A stretch of DNA of 64,000 bases from Castellaniella sp049671645. Lineage in GTDB: Bacteria > Pseudomonadota > Gammaproteobacteria > Burkholderiales > Burkholderiaceae_B. How positions within the stretch are numbered: the stretch's first letter is position 1; the number at the start of each line of letters is the position of its first letter. Both the position numbers and the translations under genes were made by a program. The notes beneath the pieces are model-generated. The model was not told the DNA's origin. It worked only from the letters and a program-made list of their open reading frames with translations, and did not search any database. This document shows positions 28,580 to 36,414 of the stretch, in pieces. The stretch is from contig NZ_JBATVG010000015.1 of assembly GCF_049671645.1 (NCBI RefSeq), positions 184,387-248,386 of the forward strand, given 5' to 3'.

Positions 28580-30334
28580 ATGGCCATGGCAAACCCGAAC
28601 CGCAAGTCCCTGATTCCGACGACATTCTATGAGCACGCCCGCCATAGCCGTCGTCTGTACTGGCTGACGCCGGCGATCGTGCTGGTGCTGTACCTGTGCG
28701 TCATGGGGGCGTTCATCTGGCTGCAGCGCCTGCAAAGCGACAGCGTGATGTTCGTCACCATCGACCAGGAAACCCGGCAGCAGCGGCTGATGATGGTGGT
28801 CTTCGCCCTGTCGCTGGTGATTGTCTTCAGTTTGCTGGCCCTGTGGCGCTACACCCGCTTTCGCACCCAGGCCGAAGCCGCCCTGATCGCGGAGACCGGC
28901 TTTCGCCGCGCCATGGAAAACTCCATGTCCACCGGGATGCGGGTCTTCGACATGCAGGGCCGCATCGCCTACGTGAACCCGGCATTCTGCCGGATGATCG
29001 GCTGGAACGAGGCCGACCTGATCGGCCGCACCGCCCCCTTTCCCTACTGGCTGCCCGGACGCCACGACCATCATCGCGAAACACTGGCCCAATTGCTGTC
29101 GGGCCGCACCCCCAGCAGCGGCCTGGAAATCGAAGCCCAGCGCCGCGACGGTTCCCGCTTCACCGCCCGCATGTACGTGTCGCCGCTGCGCGACCCCAAC
29201 GGCGAACAGATCGGCTGGATGACGTCCATGACCGACATCACCGAACCCAAACGCATCCGCGAGGCCCTGACCGCCGCGCATGAACGCTTCATGACCGTGC
29301 TGGAGGGCCTGGACGACGCCATTTCCGTGGTTGCGGACACCCCTGAAGGCCTGGAACTGCTGTTCGCCAACCGCACCTACCGGCGCCTGTTCGGCGCCCA
29401 GACCAGCGGCCACGCGCAGTTGCTGGGCGGACGCCTGGGCCGATTCACCGACGAGACCATGGAACTGTTCTCGCCCACGGCCGAACGCTGGTTCGAGGTT
29501 CATCACCGCATGCTGGCCTGGACGGATTCCCGGCGCGTCCGCCTCCAGGTGGCTCGCGACATCACCGAACGACGCAAGCACGAGGAAGAATCCCGCGTGC
29601 AACAGGAAAAGGCGCAGCTGACCAGCCGCCTGACCACCATGGGAGAGATGGCCTCGTCCCTGGCGCACGAACTGAATCAGCCCCTGACGGCCATCAGCAA
29701 CTACAACATGGCCGCCGTGGCCATGGTGAAGTCCGGCAAAGCGCCCACGGAATCGCTGCTGCAGGCGCTGGAAAAGGCATCCCAGCAGGCCGAGCGGGCC
29801 GGGAAGATCATCAGCCGCATCCGTGAATTCGTCAAACGCAGCGAGCCGCGCCGCCAGGCGGTGGGGCTCGCCCGCATTGTGGAAAATGCCGTGGGCTTCG
29901 CCGACATCGACGCCCGGAAACGGCAGATCGACATCGTCCAGAGCCTGCCCGACCCCATGCCCGAGGTATTGGCCGATCCCATCCTGATCGAACAGGTGCT
30001 GCTGAATCTGCTGAAGAACGGCGTCGAAGCCATGGAGCACAGCGAATACCGCAGCCTGCACGTGAACATCACCGATCAGGACCCGCAGATCGAAATCGCC
30101 GTGATCGACCGGGGCCATGGCCTGCGCAATCCGGAACGCCTGTTCGAGCCTTTTTACAGCACCAAATCAGAAGGCCTTGGCATGGGCCTGAATATCTGCC
30201 GTACCATTATCGAATCACATCACGGGCGCCTCTGGGCCAGCCCGAACCCTGAAGGCGGTACCATATTCCGCTTCACCCTGCCCAAGGCGCCTTCGAGCGC
30301 ACAAGCAGAATCCACGGAGGAAACGCACGCATGA
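28580..30334 (+). CDS. PAS-domain membrane sensor histidine kinase (FixL/DctB-like)
   Basis: This 584-residue kinase has two membrane helices (about residues 28-50 and 72-93) with a very short periplasmic loop, a PAS domain (about 110-225: MRVFDMQGRIAYVNPAFCRMIGW), a second PAS-like domain (about 235-340), and a kinase core with the phospho-acceptor motif SSLAHELNQPLTAISNYN, an N box LLNLLKNGVEAM, and a G2 box GLGMGLNICRTI. The C-terminal core is of the FixL/DctB group. The signal is unknown. The start is uncertain: the frame is open to a GTG at 28541 and no start has a clear ribosome binding site. It overlaps the regulator by ATGA. Confidence 0.88.
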   Translation: MAMANPNRKSLIPTTFYEHARHSRRLYWLTPAIVLVLYLCVMGAFIWLQRLQSDSVMFVTIDQETRQQRLMMVVFALSLVIVFSLLALWRYTRFRTQAEAALIAETGFRRAMENSMSTGMRVFDMQGRIAYVNPAFCRMIGWNEADLIGRTAPFPYWLPGRHDHHRETLAQLLSGRTPSSGLEIEAQRRDGSRFTARMYVSPLRDPNGEQIGWMTSMTDITEPKRIREALTAAHERFMTVLEGLDDAISVVADTPEGLELLFANRTYRRLFGAQTSGHAQLLGGRLGRFTDETMELFSPTAERWFEVHHRMLAWTDSRRVRLQVARDITERRKHEEESRVQQEKAQLTSRLTTMGEMASSLAHELNQPLTAISNYNMAAVAMVKSGKAPTESLLQALEKASQQAERAGKIISRIREFVKRSEPRRQAVGLARIVENAVGFADIDARKRQIDIVQSLPDPMPEVLADPILIEQVLLNLLKNGVEAMEHSEYRSLHVNITDQDPQIEIAVIDRGHGLRNPERLFEPFYSTKSEGLGMGLNICRTIIESHHGRLWASPNPEGGTIFRFTLPKAPSSAQAESTEETHA

Positions 30335-30960
30335 CCGACCCTCAAGTCTCCAGCATCATCTATATCGTCGATGACGACGAGGCTGTCCGTGACTCCTTGC
30401 GCTGGCTGCTCGAAGCCAACGGTTACGCCGTACGCAGTTTCGCGGGCGCCGAGGAATTCCTGGACTCCTACAACCCGGACCAGACCGCCGTCCTGATCGC
30501 CGACGTGCGCATGCCGGGCATGAGCGGCCTGGAACTGCAGGAAACCCTGATCGCGCGCAAGGCCCCCCTGCCCATCGTCTTCATCACCGGTCACGGCGAT
30601 GTGCCCATGGCCGTTTCCACCATGAAAAAGGGCGCCGTCGACTTCCTGGAAAAGCCGTTCAACGAAGCGGACCTGCGGCGCATCGTCGCCGGCATGCTGG
30701 CCCAGGCCACGGACCGTGTGCGGGAAGCCCAGGCGCAACGCGACCAGCAAGCGGTGCTGGGGCGCCTGACGGCCCGCGAACAGCAGGTGCTGGAGCGCAT
30801 CGTGGCCGGCCGCCTGAACAAGCAGATCGCCGGCGACCTCAACATCAGCATCAAGACGGTCGAGGCCCACCGCGCCAACATCATGGAGAAGCTGGAAGTC
30901 ACCACCGTGGCCGATCTGATGAAAATCGCCCTGACCCGGACCGAGGAAGCCGGATCATGA
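30331..30960 (+). CDS. FixJ-family response regulator
   Basis: This 209-residue protein has a receiver domain (residues 8-122) with the acidic pocket VDDDE, phospho-acceptor aspartate in LIADVRMPG, FITGHGD and LEKPF, followed by a LuxR-type helix-turn-helix (LTAREQQVLERIVAGRLNKQIA ... KTVEAHRANIMEKL). It is the cognate partner of the upstream kinase, sharing an ATGA overlap, and overlaps folD in the same way. Targets are unknown; the divergent aceE operon and the coupled folD are the nearest candidates, by inference only. Confidence 0.92.
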   Translation: MTDPQVSSIIYIVDDDEAVRDSLRWLLEANGYAVRSFAGAEEFLDSYNPDQTAVLIADVRMPGMSGLELQETLIARKAPLPIVFITGHGDVPMAVSTMKKGAVDFLEKPFNEADLRRIVAGMLAQATDRVREAQAQRDQQAVLGRLTAREQQVLERIVAGRLNKQIAGDLNISIKTVEAHRANIMEKLEVTTVADLMKIALTRTEEAGS

Positions 30961-31811
30961 GCGCTCGCATCATCGACGGCAAGGCCTTGTCGGCGCGCGT
31001 CCGCGCGGATGTGACGCGACAGGTCCAGGCGCTCGGACAGCGGGGCGTCACGCCGGGACTGGCCGTAGTGCTGGTGGGCGAAAACCCCGCCTCGCAAGTC
31101 TACGTGCGCAACAAGGCGGCGGCCTGCGAAGCCGCCGGCATGCTGTCGCGCGTCATCCCGCTGGGCGAGGACACCCCCGAAGGCGAACTGCTGGACGTCA
31201 TCGAGGCGCTGAACGCGGACCCCGCCATCCACGGCATTCTGGTGCAATTGCCGCTGCCCGGCCACATCGACACGGGCCTGGTCATCGAAACCATCAGCGC
31301 GGCGAAGGACGTGGACGGCTTTCACGTCAGCAACGCCGGTCTGCTGATGACCGGCCGGCCTCTGTTCCGGCCGTGCACGCCCTATGGCGTCATGAAGATG
31401 CTGGAATCCGAAAACGTGCCGCTGCGCGGCGCCGAGGCCGTCATCGTCGGGGCCAGCAACATCGTCGGCAAGCCCATGGCCATGCTCCTGCTGGCGGCCG
31501 GCGCGACCGTGACCCTATGCAATTCCAAGACCCGCGACCTGGCCGCCCAGACGCGACGCGCCGACGTGCTGGTGGTCGCCACCGGCAAACCCGGCATCGT
31601 CCAGGGCGACATGGTCAAGCCCGGCGCCGTGGTCATCGACGTGGGCATCAACCGCCTGCCCTCGGGCAAGCTGACCGGCGACGTGGATTTCGAATCCGCC
31701 GCTCAGGTGGCCGCCGCGATCACGCCGGTGCCGGGCGGCGTGGGTCCCATGACCATCGCCATGCTGCTGGTCAATACCCTCGAAGCCGCCGAACGCACGC
31801 TACAGACTTGA
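30957..31811 (+). CDS. folD: Methylenetetrahydrofolate dehydrogenase / methenyltetrahydrofolate cyclohydrolase
   Basis: FolD interconverts 5,10-methylene- and 10-formyl-tetrahydrofolate, supplying one-carbon units to purine and formyl-Met synthesis. The 284-residue protein shows VGENPASQVYVRNKAAACE (with the catalytic lysine and tyrosine region), ILVQLPLPGHID, KDVDGFH, and PCTPYGVMKML, followed by the NADP fold VIVGASNIVGKPMAMLLL and TPVPGGVGPMTIAML. It overlaps the response regulator stop by ATGA, which is an unusual partner for this housekeeping gene. Confidence 0.97.
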   Translation: MSARIIDGKALSARVRADVTRQVQALGQRGVTPGLAVVLVGENPASQVYVRNKAAACEAAGMLSRVIPLGEDTPEGELLDVIEALNADPAIHGILVQLPLPGHIDTGLVIETISAAKDVDGFHVSNAGLLMTGRPLFRPCTPYGVMKMLESENVPLRGAEAVIVGASNIVGKPMAMLLLAAGATVTLCNSKTRDLAAQTRRADVLVVATGKPGIVQGDMVKPGAVVIDVGINRLPSGKLTGDVDFESAAQVAAAITPVPGGVGPMTIAMLLVNTLEAAERTLQT

Positions 31812-31842
31812 AATCGGGGGCTTGCGCCCCCATGTGCCGCCC

Positions 31843-33930
31843 ATGACATCCGCACTGATTGCCGCAAAAAATCCCCTCCTCGCACCGGCCGAGGCTTTCA
31901 TCGACTACAGCGCCGTGCGCCCCGCTCACATCGAGCCGGCCATCAGCGCGTTGATCGCCGACACTCGCGCCGCCATCAGCGAGGCGGCCGACTGCCCGGA
32001 AGCGCCCGATTGGGAAAACCTGGTCGAGGCCATCGAAGATCCCTCCGAACGCCTGCACCGCGCCTGGTCGATCGCCGGCCACCTGAACGGCGTGGTCAAC
32101 ACGCCGGAACTGCGGGCGGCCTACAACGCCTGCCTGCCGCTGATGAGCGAATTTTCCACCTGGGTGGGCCTGCACCGGGGCTTGTATGAGCGCTATCGGG
32201 CGCTGGCGGCCGGCCCGGCCTACGCCGGCCTGTCCCCCACCCGGCGGCGCATCGTCGATCTGGCCCTGCGCGACTTCCGCCTAAGCGGCGTGGAACTCCA
32301 GGGGCCGGCCCGCGACACCTACGCCCGCAATGCCGACCTGCAGGCCCAGGTGTCGCAGAAGTTCTCCGAAAACGTCATGGACGCCACCGACGGCTGGTCC
32401 CTGCTGATCACGGACGAGACCCGCCTGAAAGGCCTGCCCGACAACGTCATCGCCAGCGCCCGTCAACTGGCGCAAGCGGCAGGCGAAGACGGCTGGAAGC
32501 TGACGCTGCACATGCCCTGCTATCTGCCGATCATGCAACATGCCCGGGATCGCGATCTGCGCCTGGCGGTGTACCGCGCCTACGGCACCCGCGCCTCCGA
32601 CCAGGGCGACCAGGCCTTCGATAATTCCGAATCCATCGAATCGCTGCTGGCGCTGCGAGCCGAAGAAGCCACCCTGCTGGGGCAAGCCGATTTCGCCGCC
32701 CTGCGCCTGGAAACCCGCATGGCCGACAGCGCCCCCCAAGTGCTGGGCTTTCTGCGCGAACTGGCCGCCAAAGCCCGCCCCAGCGCCCAGCGCGACCTGG
32801 AAGAACTGCGCCGCTTCGCCGCGCAGCACCTGGGACTGAGCACGCTGGAACCCTGGGACATCGCCTATGCCTCCGAGCGGCTGCGTGAACAACGCTATGC
32901 CTATTCGGACGAGGAACTGCGCCCGTACTTCACCGAAACCCAGGTGCTCAAAGGCCTGTTCCAGGTGATCCAGACCCTGTTCGGCGTGCGCCTGCAAGCC
33001 TGCGACGCCCCGGCCTGGCATCCCGACGCCCGCATCTATCAGGTGCTGGATGCTCAGGGCCAGGAACTGGGCCGCCTGGGCATGGACCTGTACGCCCGCC
33101 CCGGCAAGCAGGGCGGCGCCTGGGTGGACAGCGAACGCAGCCGCCGCCGCCATGGCGATGCCCTGCACCGGCCGCTGGCCTGGCTGACCTGCAATTTCTC
33201 GGCCCCCCACGACGGCCGCGAAGCCCTGCTGACCCACGACGAAGTCATCACGCTGTTCCACGAAAGCGGCCATGCCATGCACACCCTGCTCTCGCGGGTG
33301 GATGAGCCCGCCGCGGCGGCATTTGCCGCCGTGGAATGGGATGCCATCGAACTGCCTTCGCAGTTCATGGAGAATTTCTGCTGGGAATGGGAAGTGCTCA
33401 GGTCCCTGACCCGTCACGTCGATACGGGCGAGTCGCTGCCCCGCGCCCTATATGACAAGCTGACCGCCGCCCGCAATTTCCAGAGCGGCCTGCAGACCTT
33501 GCGCCAGGTGGAATTCTCGCTCTTCGACATGCTGATCCACACGCAGGACCACGGCCTGTCGATCAGCGCCGTGCTCGATACCCTGGATCAGGTGCGCCAG
33601 GAAGTCGCGCTCCTGATCCCACCGGCCTGGCATCGGTTTCCGCATGCCTTCTCGCACCTGTTCGCCGGGGGCTACGGGGCCGGGTATTACAGCTACAAAT
33701 GGGCCGAGGTCCTGTCCGCCGATGCCTTCGCAGCCTTCGAGGAACATGCCCAGGCCCAAGCGGATGGCACCCGCAATGTGTTCGATCCCGACACCTGCCG
33801 CCGCTACCTGGACGAAATCATCGCCGTGGGCGGTGCCCGCCCGGCGGCGGATTCCTTCCGGGCTTTCCGGGGTCGGGACCCATCGCTCGAACCCCTGCTG
33901 CGCCACAGCGGGCTGGTCGAGGAGGCGTGA
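31843..33930 (+). CDS. prlC: Oligopeptidase A, M3 family metallopeptidase
   Basis: PrlC/OpdA is a cytoplasmic zinc peptidase that degrades short peptides, including cleaved signal peptides. The 695-residue protein has the M3 zinc motif HESGH at residues 473-477, followed by the glutamate ligand in EWDAIELPSQFMENF, and the C-terminal FAGGYGAGYYSYKWAEVL signature. Length matches E. coli OpdA (680). The frame begins at a TTG at 31822, but ATG 31843 is the better start. A GC-rich hairpin (GGGGGC, loop TTGC, GCCCCC at 31816-31831) lies between folD and this gene. Confidence 0.95.
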   Translation: MTSALIAAKNPLLAPAEAFIDYSAVRPAHIEPAISALIADTRAAISEAADCPEAPDWENLVEAIEDPSERLHRAWSIAGHLNGVVNTPELRAAYNACLPLMSEFSTWVGLHRGLYERYRALAAGPAYAGLSPTRRRIVDLALRDFRLSGVELQGPARDTYARNADLQAQVSQKFSENVMDATDGWSLLITDETRLKGLPDNVIASARQLAQAAGEDGWKLTLHMPCYLPIMQHARDRDLRLAVYRAYGTRASDQGDQAFDNSESIESLLALRAEEATLLGQADFAALRLETRMADSAPQVLGFLRELAAKARPSAQRDLEELRRFAAQHLGLSTLEPWDIAYASERLREQRYAYSDEELRPYFTETQVLKGLFQVIQTLFGVRLQACDAPAWHPDARIYQVLDAQGQELGRLGMDLYARPGKQGGAWVDSERSRRRHGDALHRPLAWLTCNFSAPHDGREALLTHDEVITLFHESGHAMHTLLSRVDEPAAAAFAAVEWDAIELPSQFMENFCWEWEVLRSLTRHVDTGESLPRALYDKLTAARNFQSGLQTLRQVEFSLFDMLIHTQDHGLSISAVLDTLDQVRQEVALLIPPAWHRFPHAFSHLFAGGYGAGYYSYKWAEVLSADAFAAFEEHAQAQADGTRNVFDPDTCRRYLDEIIAVGGARPAADSFRAFRGRDPSLEPLLRHSGLVEEA

Positions 33931-33932
33931 AA

Positions 33933-34610
33933 ATGCCGCCCGTCTCGCAGGCCGCGCGCCGCTCTGATCCGACGGATGCGGACCGGTCCGCAGACGCTGC
34001 GCCGCGATCGGGCGCGTCCCGACGCCATGCGGGCCATGGCCGGCGCCTGATGGCCGGGCTGGTCCTGTGGGCATGCGGCCTGGGCGTGGCGCTGGCGGCC
34101 GTTCATCCGGTGCGCGGTTTCCTGCCCGACCTGAAGTTCACGCTGCAGGGCGCGGGCAATGTCACCGTCACCCAGCAGGCCTTTGCCGGCAAGATCGTGC
34201 TGATGTTCTTCGGCTACGCCAGCTGCCCGGACATCTGTCCGACCACCATGGCGCAGTTGGCGCAGGTGACGGAGTCCCTGGGACCCAAGGCCGACCAGGT
34301 CCGCATCCTGTTCGTCAGCGTGGACCCGCACCGGGACACCCCCGACGTGCTGCAAACCTACGTGGACCAGTTCGACCGCCATGCCATCGGCCTGACGGGC
34401 GACGAATCCGCCATAGCGGCCCTGGCCCGCCGCTACCGGGTGGCCTACCAGATCGAGCGCCCCGATTCCGCCGCGCCGAACGCCCCCTACGAAGTCTCCC
34501 ACAGCCGGGGCATCTACGCCTTCGACCAGCAAGGCAAGGCGGTCTGGCTGGCGTCCGACAGCGAATCCCAGGAAGATCTGCTGGCCGCCCTGCGGCCGAT
34601 GCTGCAATAA
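33933..34610 (+). CDS. SCO1/SenC/PrrC copper chaperone
   Basis: SCO proteins deliver copper to the CuA site of cytochrome oxidase or act as thiol reductases in the periplasm. The 225-residue protein has a long charged N-terminal stretch (1-40), one membrane anchor (about 41-60), then a thioredoxin-like domain with the copper motif CPDIC and the distal histidine in SHSRGIYAFD. VSVDPHRDTPDVL is also typical. The start has GGAGG 7 bases upstream and lies 2 bases after prlC. It sits next to the copper-resistance locus and ends at a strong hairpin. Confidence 0.92.
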   Translation: MPPVSQAARRSDPTDADRSADAAPRSGASRRHAGHGRRLMAGLVLWACGLGVALAAVHPVRGFLPDLKFTLQGAGNVTVTQQAFAGKIVLMFFGYASCPDICPTTMAQLAQVTESLGPKADQVRILFVSVDPHRDTPDVLQTYVDQFDRHAIGLTGDESAIAALARRYRVAYQIERPDSAAPNAPYEVSHSRGIYAFDQQGKAVWLASDSESQEDLLAALRPMLQ

Positions 34611-34639
34611 CGAGCCCCGGCAGCGTCGCCGGGGCCTCG
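34611..34639. terminator. Strong hairpin after the SCO gene
   Basis: GCCCCGGC (34614-34621) and GCCGGGGC (34628-34635) form a perfect 8-bp stem with a 6-base loop, extended by CGAG / CTCG. It lies directly after the TAA of the SCO gene and 50 bases before the convergent Lpd-like gene. No T run. Confidence 0.65.
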
Positions 34640-34688
34640 CGGCGCCCGCCCCGGGCAATCAGCCCCCCAGGGAAAGCGCAGGAACCTC

Positions 34689-36080
34689 TCAGCCCCCCTG
34701 CTTGGCCACATCGCGCAAGGCCGTGCGGATGCCTTCCTCGATCGTGGGATGGTAGAACGGCAGCTTCAGCATCTGCGGCACCGTCAGTTCCATCTGCAGA
34801 GCCCAGGCCAGCAAATGCGCCACATGCTCGGCATCCGGGCCGACCATTTCCGCGCCGACGAAACGCTGGTCGGCACGCCGCATGTACACATGCAGCAGGC
34901 CCTGATTGCGCAACATGACGCGCGAACGGCCCTGACGAGTCCAGTCGACCGCGCCGATCGCCATGGTGTCGGGATCGTACGCGCCGAAACCGCCGCCCAC
35001 CTGCATGATCTGCGGATTGCTGAAGACCACGGCCATTGGGGCCCGACGCGGCTGCGGCTGCACGTCGGGCCAGGCCGCCGCGTTGCGACCGGCCGCGCGG
35101 CCGTCGTCCGAGGATTCGTGCTGGATTTCGTGCCGGCCGGTCACGTCGCCCGCCAGGAACACAGGCTGTCCGCGCACCTGCAGCGTGGCCGGGTCGATGA
35201 CGGGCATGCCGCGGTCATTCAGAGGCAGGCTGGTGCGTTCCAGATGCAGGGAGTCCAGCACAGGCCTGCGCCCCGCCGTCAGCAGCACGCGGTCGAAATG
35301 CTCCCGGGTTTCCGGGCCATCGCCGACCGACCAGCTCACCAGCGCCTGATCGCCCTCGCGCCGCACCGATTTGACCTGGGCGTTGCGCACCAGATTCAGT
35401 TCGGGGGCCAACGCATCCACCGCCGCCTGGCGCACCGCCGGGTCCGCCAGACGGGCGAAACTGCCCGAGCGGTTCAACAGCCGCACCCGCACTCCCAGCC
35501 GCGCCAGGGCCAGGCCCAATTCAACCCCGATCACTCCCGACCCGATCAGCAGCACACTGCGGGGCAGGTCCCGCCAATCGAACACATCGTCGTTGACGAC
35601 GGCCAGCTCTCCCAAGGGCTGGTAGATCTCGGGCACCACGGGCTGGGTGCCCGTCGCGATGATGATGCGGGAAGCATGGATCTCATGCCCCTGATCGCTC
35701 TGCAACACGCCATCGCGCAGAAATTCCACCCGGGCATCCAGCCGGTGCTCGGGCGGCATGGCCTGGACGTCGTCCACGACAAAACCGACGAAACGATCGC
35801 GTTCACGTCTCACGCGGTCCATGACGGCCACGCCATCCACCCGGGGAGCGCCCGCCGCCGTGATGCCGAAACCCGGCGCATGGCGGATCGCGGCAGCGGC
35901 CTCGGCGGCGGCGATCAGCAGCTTGGACGGCATGCAGCCCACCCGCGCGCACATGGTGCCGTGCGGGCCCCCTTCGATCAACAAGGGCTTCAGCCCCGCT
36001 TTCACCACCTCGCGGTAGGCCGGCAGGCCCGCCGAACCCGCGCCGATGATTGCGACGTCACAATCGATGCGTATGCTCAT
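34689..36080 (-). CDS. Lpd/mercuric-reductase-like flavoprotein disulfide reductase in the copper operon
   Basis: This 463-residue protein belongs to the pyridine nucleotide disulfide reductase family: FAD motif GAGSAG (residues 13-18), redox disulfide C44-A-R-V-G-C49 followed by MPSK, NAD-binding LIGSGVIGVELGLALARLG, second FAD motif PVFLAGDVTG, dimerisation domain and C-terminal FYHPTIEEG with the His-Glu pair. Its partner on the transcript is copZ, 10 bases upstream, not a 2-oxo-acid dehydrogenase. It lacks the N-terminal HMA domain of mercuric reductase and its C-terminal vicinal cysteines (no CC near the end). The substrate is unknown; a role in reducing copper or thiols during copper stress is inference from the promoter and neighbours. 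The frame extends upstream through the copZ gap; the MSIRIDCDV start fits the family. Confidence 0.85.
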   Translation of the reverse strand: MSIRIDCDVAIIGAGSAGLPAYREVVKAGLKPLLIEGGPHGTMCARVGCMPSKLLIAAAEAAAAIRHAPGFGITAAGAPRVDGVAVMDRVRRERDRFVGFVVDDVQAMPPEHRLDARVEFLRDGVLQSDQGHEIHASRIIIATGTQPVVPEIYQPLGELAVVNDDVFDWRDLPRSVLLIGSGVIGVELGLALARLGVRVRLLNRSGSFARLADPAVRQAAVDALAPELNLVRNAQVKSVRREGDQALVSWSVGDGPETREHFDRVLLTAGRRPVLDSLHLERTSLPLNDRGMPVIDPATLQVRGQPVFLAGDVTGRHEIQHESSDDGRAAGRNAAAWPDVQPQPRRAPMAVVFSNPQIMQVGGGFGAYDPDTMAIGAVDWTRQGRSRVMLRNQGLLHVYMRRADQRFVGAEMVGPDAEHVAHLLAWALQMELTVPQMLKLPFYHPTIEEGIRTALRDVAKQGG

Positions 36081-36090
36081 GACGCCCCCT

Positions 36091-36291
36091 TCACGCGAGC
36101 TGAGCGTCGTAGCCTTCGTCGGCGATGGCCGCCCGCAATGCGGCCGCATCCGCCGGCGACTCGATCACGACCCGATGCGTGTCCAGGTCCGTGGAGACCG
36201 CAGCGCCGGGAGCGATCGCCTGCACTGCCTGGGTAATCGTCTGCACACAATGGTTGCAGGTCATGTCGGACACGATGAATTCGGTTTTCAT
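36091..36291 (-). CDS. copZ: Copper chaperone CopZ (HMA domain)
   Basis: CopZ binds Cu(I) in the cytoplasm and hands it to CopA and CueR. The 66-residue protein is a single ferredoxin-like HMA domain with the metal motif M10-T-C-N-H-C15. It is transcribed divergently from copA from a MerR-type promoter ending 28 bases before the ATG, and is followed after 10 bases by the Lpd-like flavoprotein gene. Confidence 0.93.
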   Translation of the reverse strand: MKTEFIVSDMTCNHCVQTITQAVQAIAPGAAVSTDLDTHRVVIESPADAAALRAAIADEGYDAQLA

Positions 36292-36318
36292 GGAAGACTC
36301 CGGGAAAGGGATAAAGGC

Positions 36319-36349
36319 ATGTTAAACCCTGACAGGGTGGTAAGCTCAA
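36319..36349 (-). promoter_or_regulatory. CueR-type promoter of copZ, 19-bp spacer
   Basis: On the minus strand TTGAGC (36349-36344), exactly 19 bases, then TAACAT (36324-36319). The over-long 19-base spacer is the hallmark of MerR/CueR-activated promoters. The 31-base segment closely resembles the E. coli copA promoter as I recall it (TTGA.CTT.CC at the left end and GGTTTAAC.T at the right). The dyad within the spacer is imperfect. Confidence 0.7.
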
Positions 36350-36353
36350 GGCC

Positions 36354-36385
36354 CTTGACATTACCATAAGGTCAAGCTTGATCAT
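36354..36385 (+). promoter_or_regulatory. CueR box and promoter of copA, 19-bp spacer
   Basis: TTGACA (36355-36360), 19 bases, GATCAT (36380-36385), 29 bases before the copA ATG. A dyad CTTGAC ... GTCAAG (36354-36376) with additional inner matches (9 of 11 positions per arm) overlaps the -35 and spacer, the position a CueR dimer occupies. The -10 is only 4 of 6, as expected for an activator-dependent promoter. Confidence 0.75.
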
Positions 36386-36414
36386 ACAATCATCCTCATG
36401 ATCAGGAACCCGAT

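Noticed and set aside
34689..36080. Mercuric reductase MerA
   Set aside because: The N-terminal HMA domain and the C-terminal cysteine pair needed for Hg(II) delivery are absent, and no merR, merT or merP is present.
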